A stretch of DNA of 64,000 nucleotides from Hymenobacter radiodurans (GTDB lineage: Bacteria > Bacteroidota > Bacteroidia > Cytophagales > Hymenobacteraceae): contig NZ_CP037922.1 in the NCBI RefSeq assembly GCF_004355185.1, forward strand, positions 372,001 through 436,000. The letters are read 5' to 3'. This document shows positions 18,428 through 27,250 of the stretch, one piece after another. The position numbers and the translations under genes were made by a program. Numbering within the stretch: the first letter of the stretch is position 1; every line of letters begins with the position of its first letter. Under the pieces are notes generated by a model. It made no database searches and was not told the origin of the DNA. It was given only the letters and a program-made list of their open reading frames with translations.

Positions 18428-18463
18428 AAAAAAGCCCCCAGCGTGATGCTGGGGGGCTTTTTT
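18428..18463. terminator. Terminator built on the GGGGGGC motif
   Basis: AAAAAAGCCCCCAGC and GCTGGGGGGCTTTTTT arms with a short loop, after the Spy-like lipoprotein gene. Confidence 0.88.
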
Positions 18464-18664
18464 GGCTTATTCATTTTATGAGGCGAGATAAATGTGAGAT
18501 GAAGACTCAGAGAAATAGAAAATATAGTTGCTCTCGTCGGTGCTTCTTTTTTTCTGAGGCAACCGTTGGTCCATTACCTGCATCTTTCAAGCTACTCGGC
18601 ACGCATTAGAAAAGCAAAGGCGCTGGTTATCAGAGCTTATTCATAAATTAATATGAAAGTGTCT

Positions 18665-18695
18665 TTGAAATCTGAAGAAAAGTATTCTACTTTGT
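18665..18695 (+). promoter_or_regulatory. Possible promoter of the ABC export operon
   Basis: TTG at 18665 and TACTTTG at 18689 approximate the Bacteroidetes TTG-N19-TAnnTTTG promoter with one base missing in the -7 box and a slightly long spacer. The ATPase gene starts 50 bp downstream. The remaining spacer from 18464 is AT-rich and shows nothing else. Confidence 0.35.
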
Positions 18696-18745
18696 ATTGC
18701 CCACTACTAGGTTAGGCACTTAACCCGGTTTTTGCTCTCCCTGCT

Positions 18746-19462
18746 ATGATTGAGTTGCGCGATATCCGTAAAAGCTACGAAGTAGGTCCCAACCGACTGA
18801 CCGTCCTCAAAGGCATTGATCTGCACATTCGGGAAGGCGAGCTGGTGAGTATTATGGGCTCGTCGGGGTCGGGGAAAAGCACGTTGCTCAACATTCTGGG
18901 CATTCTCGACGACTACGACAGTGGGGAATATCGGCTGGCGGGCAACCGCATCGACCGCAACCTCTCGCAGACGCGGGCGGCGCAGTATCGCAATCAGTTT
19001 TTGGGGTTCGTGTTTCAGTCGTTTAACCTGCTGAGCTTCAAAAATGCCATGGAAAACGTGGCCCTACCGCTCTACTATCAGAAAATAGGGCGCAAGGAGC
19101 GTAACCGCATGGCTCTCGAATACCTCGACCGCGTGGGCCTGCTCGACCGCGCCGACCACTTGCCCAGCGAACTGTCTGGGGGGCAAAAACAGCGCGTGGC
19201 TATTGCTCGCGCCCTTATCAGCCAACCCAAACTCATTCTAGCCGACGAACCCACGGGCGCCCTCGATACCCACACCACCCAGGAGGTGATGGACATTTTT
19301 AAGCAGGTGAATCGCGAGGGCATGACGGTCATCATTGTAACCCACGAAAACGACATTGCCGCCCAAACCAGCCGCGTAATCCGGGTGCGCGACGGGCTGG
19401 TGATAGATGATGAACAAGGCACGGATGAGGAGATGCTGGCAGCTCAGCGCTTCATCAGCTAG
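18746..19462 (+). CDS. ABC transporter ATP-binding protein, MacB/LolD type
   Basis: A complete 238-residue ATPase: Walker A GSSGSGKSTLLN, the Q-loop FVFQSFNLL, signature LSGGQKQRVAIARAL, Walker B LILADEPTGALD and the H-loop VIIVTHEND. GALDTHTTQEVMDIF is typical of MacB/LolD/FtsE-like families. It is the first gene of an operon with a secreted protein, two MacB-type permeases and a HlyD/MacA adaptor, so it probably powers efflux or secretion of a substrate across both membranes. Confidence 0.95.
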   Translation: MIELRDIRKSYEVGPNRLTVLKGIDLHIREGELVSIMGSSGSGKSTLLNILGILDDYDSGEYRLAGNRIDRNLSQTRAAQYRNQFLGFVFQSFNLLSFKNAMENVALPLYYQKIGRKERNRMALEYLDRVGLLDRADHLPSELSGGQKQRVAIARALISQPKLILADEPTGALDTHTTQEVMDIFKQVNREGMTVIIVTHENDIAAQTSRVIRVRDGLVIDDEQGTDEEMLAAQRFIS

Positions 19463-19559
19463 CATACAAACCCCGCGACTAGAGCGAGTTCGTTAAACCA
19501 AGCAACTCTAGCCACTCACATCCTACCCTACAGAACAAACGCGCTAACCTTTCTGAGCT

Positions 19560-20081
19560 ATGAAAAAGAACTTACTGATTTGGGTAATGCTACTGCTGGC
19601 TGGCACCACCCAGGCGCAGGTTACGACCAACGTTGCGAAGAACGTAGCTGGCACTGTAGACAAGCAGGCGTTGTCCAAGCAGATAACTCAGCTAATGCGC
19701 AACCCGAAGAAGCCGCATCAGGACTTGCGGTTTGCGCTCAGTGGCTGCCACGCCCAGCAGATAATTCGTGATAACAAAGCCGATGTGGAGATGTCGCAGC
19801 CGGTGTCGGTGAGCTACAGCAAGGGTGACTCGGGCTGGGGCGTGAAGCTTAAGGACGGCGTGTTTGAAATGAAGCTCGACTTTGAATGGGCCAACGTAAC
19901 AGGCCTGAGCTACGAGCGGGAAACGGATGACGACGATCAGAGCTACTACGAGCTGAAAATCAAAAGTCAGAAAAAAGGCGGCGATAGTATCACCTTCGAC
20001 CTGCCCCTATACACTACTAACGAAACGGTAGTTAAGAACGTGATGCAGCGTTTAGAAAAAGTGCGTCAGGGCTGCAAGTAG
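19560..20081 (+). CDS. Secreted protein of the ABC export locus, unknown function
   Basis: A clear signal peptide (MKKNLLIWVMLLLAGTTQA|Q) precedes a 150-residue mature protein with two cysteines (SGCHA and the C-terminal QGCK), possibly a disulfide pair. The centre is beta-rich (GWGVKLKDGVFEMKLDFEWANVTGLSYE) with an acidic turn ETDDDDQSYY. No family is recognised. Its position between the ATPase and first permease suggests a role connected to the transporter, but this is positional inference. The mature protein could equally be unrelated. Confidence 0.8.
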   Translation: MKKNLLIWVMLLLAGTTQAQVTTNVAKNVAGTVDKQALSKQITQLMRNPKKPHQDLRFALSGCHAQQIIRDNKADVEMSQPVSVSYSKGDSGWGVKLKDGVFEMKLDFEWANVTGLSYERETDDDDQSYYELKIKSQKKGGDSITFDLPLYTTNETVVKNVMQRLEKVRQGCK

Positions 20082-20174
20082 GGCTAAAAAAGCCCCCCAG
20101 CAAACTATACGTCGGCTCATCAGGCGCCTCAGCAATTTAACGTCATACTATTTCATAAAGCAGCCTCAAAAGCC

Positions 20175-21416
20175 GTGTTTGACATCGACAAATGGCAGGA
20201 AATTCTGGGCACGATGCGCCGCAACAAGCTGCGCACCTTCCTGACTGCGTTTGGGGTGTTTTGGGGCATTTTTATGTTGGTGCTGTTGCTGGGTGCGGGC
20301 AAAGGAATGGAGAACGGTATCTTCAAGGAGTTTGGCTCCGGCGCCCGCAACAGCCTGTATATCAGCGGTGGCAAAACGTCCATTCCGTACAATGGTCTGA
20401 AGCCCGGGCGCGAGATCAAGCTCACCAACGTTGACCAGGATGCTATTCGCCGCCAGATAGATGGCGTGGAGCTGCTGGCCACCCGCAACCGGCTTTTTGG
20501 CGAGTACACCATTATGCGGGGCACCAAAAACGGCTCGTACCAAGTGTTTGGAGCCAGCGCCGACTTCTTTGACCTGAACGGTGAAGTGCTCCATTCGGGC
20601 CGCTTGCTGAACCCGATGGACGTGATTGAGCGGCGCAAAGTGATGATTCTGGGCGAGAAGGTGCGCAAGGTGCTTTTTGGTGATGAGTCGGCTTTGGGCC
20701 AGTACGTGCAGGTAAAAGGCGTTTTCTTCAAAATTGTGGGCACGTTTACCAACACTCAAAACCAAGGCCGCAACGAGGAACGGGCATACACGCCATTCAG
20801 CACCTTCCAAACGACATTCAATCAATACAATCAGGTGCAGCTTATGGGCCTGACGACGCACGCGGGTATTCCGGTAAAACAGGTCGAAGATCAGGTGCGC
20901 GTGCTGCTGGCTACCCGCCACAAGTTTGACCCTACCGATAAGGAAGCGCTTAACCTAGAGAACAACGAAGAGGAAGTACAGCGTTTTCAGGGGTTATTCA
21001 CTGGTATTAAGCTGTTTGTGTCCATTATTGGCGTGCTTACGCTGGTAGCGGGCGTGGTTGGCGTGAGCAACATTATGCTCATTATTGTGCAGGAGCGCAC
21101 CCGCGAAATTGGGGTGCGCAAGGCCTTGGGTGCTACGCCCTGGAGCATTATCAGCATGATTCTGCAAGAGTCGGTGGTCATTACGGGCTTATCGGGCTAC
21201 TTGGGGCTGCTGGCCGGCGTGGCCGTGCTGGATGCGGTGCGCTACGCGCTGGACCAAGCCGGCGGCACTACCTCCTACTTCGACCGGCCGGAGGTCGATG
21301 TGACGGTGGCCATCGGTGCTATTCTGCTGCTTGTAATTGCCGGGGCCATAGCCGGTTTGGTACCCGCTATGAAAGCAGCTAATGTGAAACCTATTGAAGC
21401 TTTAAGAGCCGAATAA
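20175..21416 (+). CDS. MacB-type ABC transporter permease 1
   Basis: Starts at GTG 20175 (VFDIDKWQEILGTMRRNKLRTFLTAFGVFWGIFML), the standard FtsX/MacB N-terminal helix. A periplasmic MacB_PCD domain follows (residues about 60-270), then the FtsX domain with VGVSNIMLIIVQERTREIGVRKALGATPWSI and two further membrane helices ending VPAMKAANVKPIEALRAE. It has four membrane segments and 413 residues, as expected. It is paired with a closely related permease 250 bp downstream; the two may form a heterodimer. Confidence 0.93.
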   Translation: MFDIDKWQEILGTMRRNKLRTFLTAFGVFWGIFMLVLLLGAGKGMENGIFKEFGSGARNSLYISGGKTSIPYNGLKPGREIKLTNVDQDAIRRQIDGVELLATRNRLFGEYTIMRGTKNGSYQVFGASADFFDLNGEVLHSGRLLNPMDVIERRKVMILGEKVRKVLFGDESALGQYVQVKGVFFKIVGTFTNTQNQGRNEERAYTPFSTFQTTFNQYNQVQLMGLTTHAGIPVKQVEDQVRVLLATRHKFDPTDKEALNLENNEEEVQRFQGLFTGIKLFVSIIGVLTLVAGVVGVSNIMLIIVQERTREIGVRKALGATPWSIISMILQESVVITGLSGYLGLLAGVAVLDAVRYALDQAGGTTSYFDRPEVDVTVAIGAILLLVIAGAIAGLVPAMKAANVKPIEALRAE

Positions 21417-21438
21417 GATAATGGCAGAACATTCAACT

Positions 21439-21622
21439 CCCCTCCTCAGCTGAGGAGGGGATGTATCAGCGAAGCTGAGACGGGGGTGGTTGACCGACGT
21501 TGCTGATGTTGTTTGGTAAGGCGTTACAAAAAAGCCCCCCAAGCACATCGTTCAACTAAACAACGATCCAATCACCCCAGCCGTGCCTTTGGCCCGGCGT
21601 CCCCTCCTCAGCTGAGGAGGGG
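21439..21622. repeat. Two copies of a perfect 22-bp palindrome between the permease genes
   Basis: At 21439-21460 and 21601-21622 the 11-mer CCCCTCCTCAG is followed at once by its exact complement. Between them lie another hairpin (GTATCAGCGAAGCTGAGAC) and an isolated AAAAAAGCCCCCC motif at 21530. A near-identical palindrome is found between purF and purM (49793-49824). This 250-bp spacer interrupts an otherwise compact operon. Confidence 0.85.
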
Positions 21623-21674
21623 AGTTTCGTTCTGATTTACTCTTTGCTCACTATAACCAAATCCCCAAGGCCCC

Positions 21675-22916
21675 ATGTTCGACCTAGATAAATGGAGCGA
21701 AATCTGGAGTACCATACGGCGGCACAAGCTGCGTACGGGGCTCACGGCGTTCGGTGTGTTCTGGGGAATCTTTATGCTGGTAGTGCTGCTGGGCGCGGGC
21801 AAGGGCTTCCGCAACGGAGTAGAGCAGGAGTTCGACGTAGCCAAAAACGCCGTCTTTGTTTGGACCCAGCGCACCAGTGTGCCCTACATGGGTCTCAAGG
21901 CAGGCCGATTTATTCAGCTCACCAACGACGACGTGCGGGCTATTGAGCGCCAGGTGCCCGAAGCCGCGTTCATTTTGCCGCGCTGTGAGCTGCACGGCAC
22001 CTTTACGGTGCAAGTGCCACCAAAAAGTGGAGCCTTCGCGGTGAAAGGCGAGTACCCAGGCTACCCCGCTATTCAGGCTCTGGATTTGCAGCGAGGCCGC
22101 TTTGTAAACGAAACGGACATCAGGGAGCGGCGCAAAGTGGCCATCATCGGCGACCGGGTGGTGGATGTGCTCTTTATGGGAGCCAACCCGATGGGTAAGT
22201 ATATCAACATCAAGGGGATCTACTTTCGCGTGGTGGGCGTGTTTAAGGGCAGTGGCCGGCCCGAAGAAGCTCAGGAGAATGCGCAGACCATCTTTGTGCC
22301 GCTTACCACGCTGCAGCTTGCTTTTAACCAAGTAAATAAGGTAGACTACTTCGCTTTTATCCCAAAGCCCGGCATTCCGGCGGCCATCGTGGAAACGAAG
22401 GTGAAAGAGGTACTGCGGCGCCAACACAAAGTAGCGCCCACCGACGACCGCGCCTTCGGGTCAGCCAATGTGGAGGAGGAATATGCCCGCGTGCAGGGCC
22501 TGTTCACGGGCATATCAGGTTTTAGCTGGCTGGTGAGTATCGGGACTATTTTGGCCGGTATTATCGGCGTAAGCAACATCATGCTAATTGTGGTGAAGGA
22601 GCGCACCAAGGAAATCGGGATTCGGAAAGCGCTGGGCGCCACGCCCTGGAGTATTGTGAGTTTGATTGTGCAGGAAAGCATCGTGCTGACAGCCGCTGCC
22701 GGAATGGTGGGACTGCTGGCCGGTACCGCGCTGATGGCTGGTATCAACAAAATGATTGCGGGTGAGCAGATGAGCTTTTTTGCCAATCCGCAGGTAGATG
22801 TCGGCGTCGCGCTGACGGCTATTGCGCTGCTGGTTTCGGCTGGTGCCCTGGCCGGATTGGTGCCCGCCAGTATTGCCGCCCGCGTGCAGCCGGTGGTGGC
22901 TTTAAAGGATGAGTAA
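21675..22916 (+). CDS. MacB-type ABC transporter permease 2
   Basis: This is a 413-residue paralogue of the preceding permease: MFDLDKWSEIWSTIRRHKLRTGLTAFGVFWGIFMLVVLLGAGKG, a periplasmic domain, and IGVSNIMLIVVKERTKEIGIRKALGATPWSIVSLIVQES, ending VPASIAARVQPVVALKDE. The ATG fits the family start. With the ATPase, first permease and adaptor it completes a MacAB-like system. The outer-membrane TolC partner is not encoded in this operon. Confidence 0.94.
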   Translation: MFDLDKWSEIWSTIRRHKLRTGLTAFGVFWGIFMLVVLLGAGKGFRNGVEQEFDVAKNAVFVWTQRTSVPYMGLKAGRFIQLTNDDVRAIERQVPEAAFILPRCELHGTFTVQVPPKSGAFAVKGEYPGYPAIQALDLQRGRFVNETDIRERRKVAIIGDRVVDVLFMGANPMGKYINIKGIYFRVVGVFKGSGRPEEAQENAQTIFVPLTTLQLAFNQVNKVDYFAFIPKPGIPAAIVETKVKEVLRRQHKVAPTDDRAFGSANVEEEYARVQGLFTGISGFSWLVSIGTILAGIIGVSNIMLIVVKERTKEIGIRKALGATPWSIVSLIVQESIVLTAAAGMVGLLAGTALMAGINKMIAGEQMSFFANPQVDVGVALTAIALLVSAGALAGLVPASIAARVQPVVALKDE

Positions 22917-22959
22917 GGCAGAAATTGCCCCCTAGAATAACTAATTCAAACTTTTACCC

Positions 22960-24075
22960 ATGAAACGCTTCTTCCTCGCTCTCGTCGTGTTACTGCTGTT
23001 GACTGGTTTCGGCTGGCTGGGCTACTACTTCTATCGCCAAGCCAACGTGGACCCCATCGTGTACAAAACGGAGCAACCGTTCGTCGCTGATATCGTGAAG
23101 AAAACGGTGGCCACGGGCAGTATAGTGCCGCGCCGGGAAGTGCTGATTAAGCCGCAGGTGTCGGGGATTGTGGAGGAGCTGTATGTGGAGGCAGGGCAGC
23201 CCGTGAAAGAAGGCCAGCTCATTGCCCGTATCCGTACGGTGGCCAACGCCGCCAGCGTCAACAGCGCCCAAACCGGTATCCAGGCCGCGCGTATTGCGTT
23301 GGAAACCAGCAAAACGGAGCTGGATCGGCAGCAAAAACTTTATGACCAAAAAGTAATTGCCCAGCAGGAATACCTACGCTTCCTCAATGATTATCGGGCG
23401 AAGAAACAGGCTTTGGACGCGGCCGAAAGTAACCTCCAAATTGCTCAGCGCGGCGCCTCCCGCAACACCGGCGGCTCCTTGAACCTGGTTCGTTCGACCA
23501 TCACCGGCTTGCTGCTAGATGTGCCCATTAAAGTGGGTGCATCGGTGGTAGAGCGTAATAACTTCAACGAAGGCACCACCATCGCCTCCGTGGCCGACAT
23601 GAAAAGCCTCGTGTTTGAGGGCAAAATTGACGAGAGCGAAGTAGGCAAAGTACGCGAAGGCATGGACCTGAACCTGACTATCGGTGCGCTGGAGAACCAA
23701 GCGTTTCCGGCCACGCTCGAATACATTGCGCCGAAAGGTGTGTTGGAAGAAGGCGCCATCAAGTTTCAAGTGCGCGCTCGTCTTAACCTCAAGCCGGGAC
23801 AGTTTCTGCGGGCTAATTATTCGGCCAACGGCGATATTGTGCTAGGCCGTCGCGACGACGTACTGGCTATTCGCGAAAGCCTGTTGCAGTTTGGCAAAGT
23901 GAACAAGGATAGCGTGTTTGTGGAGATCGAAAATGCCCCCCAGCAGTTCCAGAAGCGCATGATTAAGACGGGCTTATCGGATGGTATCAACGTCGAAATT
24001 GTGTCGGGCCTGAGCAAGGAGGACAAGGTGAAAGTGCTGGGCCCACCGGCTGAGGACGAGAAGAAAAAGTCGTAG
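22960..24075 (+). CDS. MacA/HlyD-family periplasmic adaptor
   Basis: An N-terminal membrane anchor (FLALVVLLLLTGFGWLGYYFY) is followed by the biotinyl-lipoyl half VLIKPQVSGIVEELYVEAGQPVKEGQLIARI, a coiled coil (residues about 95-165), the second lipoyl half (RSTITGLLLDVPIKVGASV) and beta-barrel domains. It lies 43 bp after permease 2. It should link the inner-membrane ABC permeases to an outer-membrane channel. A GCCCCCCAG motif copy is at 23936. Confidence 0.93.
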   Translation: MKRFFLALVVLLLLTGFGWLGYYFYRQANVDPIVYKTEQPFVADIVKKTVATGSIVPRREVLIKPQVSGIVEELYVEAGQPVKEGQLIARIRTVANAASVNSAQTGIQAARIALETSKTELDRQQKLYDQKVIAQQEYLRFLNDYRAKKQALDAAESNLQIAQRGASRNTGGSLNLVRSTITGLLLDVPIKVGASVVERNNFNEGTTIASVADMKSLVFEGKIDESEVGKVREGMDLNLTIGALENQAFPATLEYIAPKGVLEEGAIKFQVRARLNLKPGQFLRANYSANGDIVLGRRDDVLAIRESLLQFGKVNKDSVFVEIENAPQQFQKRMIKTGLSDGINVEIVSGLSKEDKVKVLGPPAEDEKKKS

Positions 24076-24177
24076 GGCACGCTCAAGGGTAGGCGAGTTG
24101 GTAGGGGCTAAGCTTGGGGGGCAAAACTCTTATCGGGGCGGCACCGTTTGTGCAGCACCACTTACTTCCCCCTCGCC

Positions 24178-25314
24178 GTGCGCCGTCAATCCTACACCCT
24201 CCATTTCAATCCGAAGCTCAGCTACAACGCCGACAAAAAGCACGTGCGCGACGGCCTCTCCACGGTGCTGCGCACGGGCGATAACCTCTGGTTAAGCTGC
24301 GACGAGCGCACCACCATCGAGCGCCTGCGTCTTGTTGGCCCCCACGAGTTTGGCGAGCATTGCTCGTATGAGCTTACGGACCTACTTGACCTGCCTTCCG
24401 ATGAGGACGAAGAGATTGATATTGAAGGCATGGGCGAGGCCGATAACTACCTCTGGCTGATCGGCTCACATAGCCTGAAGCGCAAAAAGCCCGACCACAA
24501 AGACACGGATACGGCCAAGCAAATCGCCCGGCTGGCCAAGATCGAAGAAGAGCCGAACCGGTACTTGCTGGCACGTATTCCGCTGGTGCTAAATGCCAAA
24601 ACCGGCAACTACGAGCTGCACAAAGAAGCGCCGCACCCAAGCGACCCGTCCAAAATGCTGACAGTATCGCAGCTGCACAGCAACAGCGACAGCGACGCCA
24701 ACGAGTTGTTCGACTTTCTGTCGGAAGACCCGCATCTGAAGCCATTCATTAAGATTCCGGGTAAGGACAACGGCTTTGATATTGAAGGCTTGGCTGCTGC
24801 TCCCGATGGGCGGCTGTTTGTGGGCCTGCGCGGGCCAGTGCTCCGGGGCTGGGCGATAGTGCTAGAGCTGCTACCGAAGGAAGACAAAAAAGGGCGCTTG
24901 CGCCTCGATAAAATCGATGGTGCCGAGCAAGTCTATTACAAAAAGCACTTTTTGGCCTTGGGCGGAATGGGGCTGCGCGAGTTGCGCCAAGTTGGCCCGG
25001 ATATTCTGATGCTGGCCGGCCCTACGATGGATCTCGACGGCACCATTGCCGTGTACCGCTGGCCCAATGCATTGGTGCATCCCCAGGACAGTCTCATCGG
25101 CCCTGATAAGGTGGAGCGCCTTTTCGATGTACCGCACGGCCACGGGCCTACCTCGGGTCAGGATAAGGCTGAGGGTATGGCCGTGCTCGACGATAAGCAC
25201 GTACTTATCGTGTTTGACAGCCCTACCGAAGCGCGCAAAAAAGCCCCCCACCAAGTCGTGGCCGACTCTTTTTTGCTGCCTAGCCCCGGTAGCTCACCCC
25301 AGCCGCAAGGGTAG
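24178..25314 (+). CDS. DUF3616-like protein
   Basis: The protein reads like a beta-propeller: LRTGDNLWLSCDERTTIERL, FDIEGLAAAPDGRLFVGLRGPVLRGWAIVLEL, LGGMGLRELRQVGPDILMLAGPTMDLDGTIAVYRW and QDKAEGMAVLDDKHVLIVFDS, which match DUF3616 family proteins. The start is uncertain: the frame runs up to a TTG at 24148, but GTG 24178 (VRRQSYTLHFNP) gives a more natural N-terminus; no signal peptide is seen in either case. It may be co-transcribed with the adaptor gene 100 bp upstream. The function is unknown. Confidence 0.75.
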   Translation: MRRQSYTLHFNPKLSYNADKKHVRDGLSTVLRTGDNLWLSCDERTTIERLRLVGPHEFGEHCSYELTDLLDLPSDEDEEIDIEGMGEADNYLWLIGSHSLKRKKPDHKDTDTAKQIARLAKIEEEPNRYLLARIPLVLNAKTGNYELHKEAPHPSDPSKMLTVSQLHSNSDSDANELFDFLSEDPHLKPFIKIPGKDNGFDIEGLAAAPDGRLFVGLRGPVLRGWAIVLELLPKEDKKGRLRLDKIDGAEQVYYKKHFLALGGMGLRELRQVGPDILMLAGPTMDLDGTIAVYRWPNALVHPQDSLIGPDKVERLFDVPHGHGPTSGQDKAEGMAVLDDKHVLIVFDSPTEARKKAPHQVVADSFLLPSPGSSPQPQG

Positions 25315-25370
25315 GGGCACCGTACTTTTCTTTCACTCAATACCTGATAAGCACTCAGCCCGCCTCGTTT

Positions 25371-25904
25371 ATGGCTTCTAATTCGCCTTTGGTTCGCACG
25401 CCCGAAACCACGCATCGCATTCACTTTCAAGATTGCGATATGCTGGGCCACCTCAACAATGCCCGCTACCTCGACTATTTCCTTAATGCCCGCGAGGAAC
25501 ACACCACCCAGCACTACGCCCTGAACCTGGGCGAATTGGCTCGCGAGTCGCAGGCCGGGTGGGTGATTACCAAGCATCATATTGCCTATCTGCGTCCCGC
25601 CAACCACGGCGAAGTAGTGCTTATTCGCACCCAGCTTATTCATTTCGATAACTCCAACTTGGTGGTTGAAATGCAGATGTTGAGCGAGGATGGGGCTCGC
25701 TTGAAAGCATTGCTTTGGTCGGAAATGGCCTTTGTCAATGTGCGAACCGCCACCCGCACCGATCACGCCGACGCCCTAATGGACATGCTCGATGCCCTGG
25801 ACATTGAAGATGTGGAATACGACCCCGACGGCTTCGATGAGCGCGTGCGCTACGTGCGCAAGCAGCTCAAGCGCGAGCGGGGCGAAAAGGAAAGCGCTGA
25901 ATAA
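25371..25904 (+). CDS. Acyl-CoA thioesterase, hot-dog fold (4HBT type)
   Basis: The N-terminal HRIHFQDCDMLGHLNNARYLDYFLNARE carries the catalytic Asp/His-Asn pattern of 4-hydroxybenzoyl-CoA thioesterase-like enzymes (usually HxDxDxxGHxNN), followed by GWVITKHHIAYLRPANHGEVVLI. Length is 177, with a charged C-terminal helix. It probably hydrolyses acyl-CoA thioesters; the substrate cannot be told. Single gene. Confidence 0.88.
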   Translation: MASNSPLVRTPETTHRIHFQDCDMLGHLNNARYLDYFLNAREEHTTQHYALNLGELARESQAGWVITKHHIAYLRPANHGEVVLIRTQLIHFDNSNLVVEMQMLSEDGARLKALLWSEMAFVNVRTATRTDHADALMDMLDALDIEDVEYDPDGFDERVRYVRKQLKRERGEKESAE

Positions 25905-26000
25905 CCTGTTGAGCTTTTTCTTCGTTAAACCTAAACCGGAGCCGCTCTGCGCGGCCCGGTTTTTTGTTTGCGTATTGTGTACTCTAAAGATCTAGAAACC

Positions 26001-26570
26001 ATGTCATTATTTGGAAGTGATAAACTAAAAGGAAAGAAAATAGCCATCGTCGCCACCGACGGTTTCGAGCAATCGGAGCTGGAGGAGCCGAAGAAATATC
26101 TGGAGAATGAGGGAGCCGAAACCCACGTTATTTCGCTGAAAAGCGGCTCTATCAAGGGATGGGACAAAGACGATTGGGGCGACAAGGTGAGCGTAGACAA
26201 GCTCATCGGCGAGGCCCGCGTAGAAGACTACGATGCACTAGTACTGCCTGGGGGACAAATTAACCCCGACAAGCTGCGCGTTGAGCAAAAAGTAGTCGAT
26301 TTCGTGACCGAGTTCATGCATTCGGGCAAGGTAGTAGCCGCCATCTGCCACGGCCCCTGGACCCTCATTGAAACGGGCCTCGTACGCGGTAAGAAAATGA
26401 CCAGCTACCCCAGCATCAAAACCGACCTCAAAAACGCCGGCGCTCTATGGGAAGACAGCGAAGTAGTGGTTGATAAAGGCCTCATCACCAGCCGAAACCC
26501 TAGCGATATTCCGGCTTTCAACAAAAAGATTGTCGAGGAGATATTAGAAGGCGTACACGCCACGCGCTAA
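26001..26570 (+). CDS. DJ-1/PfpI-family protein (type 1 glutamine-amidotransferase fold)
   Basis: The start at ATG 26001 gives MSLFGSDKLKGKKIAIVATDGFEQSELEEPKKYLE. DALVLPGGQINPDKLR and VAAICHGPWTLIETG are PfpI signatures, with nucleophile Cys in AICHG and the adjacent His; the upstream acidic residue is in FEQSELE. Length 189 matches YhbO/PfpI-type proteins, which act as stress-linked deglycases or peptidases. Single gene with a terminator. Confidence 0.93.
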   Translation: MSLFGSDKLKGKKIAIVATDGFEQSELEEPKKYLENEGAETHVISLKSGSIKGWDKDDWGDKVSVDKLIGEARVEDYDALVLPGGQINPDKLRVEQKVVDFVTEFMHSGKVVAAICHGPWTLIETGLVRGKKMTSYPSIKTDLKNAGALWEDSEVVVDKGLITSRNPSDIPAFNKKIVEEILEGVHATR

Positions 26571-26593
26571 CCACTTAGAATTGGTTGATAAGT

Positions 26594-26630
26594 AAAAAGC
26601 CCCCCAGAGTGTTTCTGGGGGCTTTTTTGT
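26594..26630. terminator. Bidirectional terminator built on the GGGGGGC motif
   Basis: AAAAAGCCCCCCAGA and TCTGGGGGCTTTTTT arms between two convergent genes. Confidence 0.9.
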
Positions 26631-26642
26631 GGGCTGTTCCGG

Positions 26643-27173
26643 CTATCCGAGAAGCGCCAGCAGCTGCGACGCAAATTGGTGGTAGATGAAATAGAAACAC
26701 ACATCAAAACCCAGCAAAAAAGCCCCCTGCACCCACAACGAGCGCCCAAAGCCAACTAGTCGCTCGGGGCGGCGGTCGGTGGAAAGGGCGCGGGCTCGAA
26801 GCCAGCTGCCGGTAGCTACATATGCCACATCGAGGCCGGCATTGAAGAGCAGAATCTTTTCGAAGTTGAACTGAGCCGTGAGGCTATCGGCCAGCGTCAT
26901 GCCAGCAACTTGGTTGGGATGGGCATTAAGTATCCCGTATACCGCTAGCGCCACATTCACCATATTCCAGCCTACGTTCATCTGATGGAAGTAGTGCCAC
27001 TCAGTGCGCTTATCGGTGTGCATTACGAAGTAGCCGCTCACCACCAAGTTTAGCAGGGCCCAGGCTCCTAACACACCCATGCCACGCTCGGCCAGCATTT
27101 CTCGGCTACGGTTGAGCAGGGGCAGGGCGTCGGCAGGATCGGGGAGGGCGAGGAGCAGGGTAGCAAACAGCAT
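26643..27173 (-). CDS. Small multi-pass membrane protein (DUF6992-like)
   Basis: From ATG 27173 (MLFATLLLALPDPADAL) the product has about 176 residues with four hydrophobic segments: GVLGAWALLNLVVSGYFV, MVNVALAVYGIL, ILLFNAGLDVAYVATG and VQGAFLLGFDVCFYFIYHQ. It looks like a Bacteroidetes-specific DUF6992-type membrane protein; the family name is from memory. An upstream GTG at 27197 is possible; the TTG further up (27215) lies inside the terminator of the next gene. The function is unknown. Confidence 0.7.
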   Translation of the reverse strand: MLFATLLLALPDPADALPLLNRSREMLAERGMGVLGAWALLNLVVSGYFVMHTDKRTEWHYFHQMNVGWNMVNVALAVYGILNAHPNQVAGMTLADSLTAQFNFEKILLFNAGLDVAYVATGSWLRARALSTDRRPERLVGFGRSLWVQGAFLLGFDVCFYFIYHQFASQLLALLG

Positions 27174-27197
27174 AGCGAACGACAAGGAAAACGACAC

Positions 27198-27231
27198 AAA
27201 AAAAGGAAGCCACAACGGGCTTCCTTTTTGG
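27198..27231 (-). terminator. Terminator of the beta-barrel gene
   Basis: AAAAAAGGAAGCC and GGGCTTCCTTTTT arms, 20 bp after the stop of the minus-strand outer-membrane protein gene. Confidence 0.82.
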
Positions 27232-27250
27232 AAAGAGTGATTGGGGCAGA

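Noticed and set aside
21439..21622. Repeated palindromes as a CRISPR array
   Set aside because: Only two units 140 bp apart, self-complementary, without regular spacers or cas genes.
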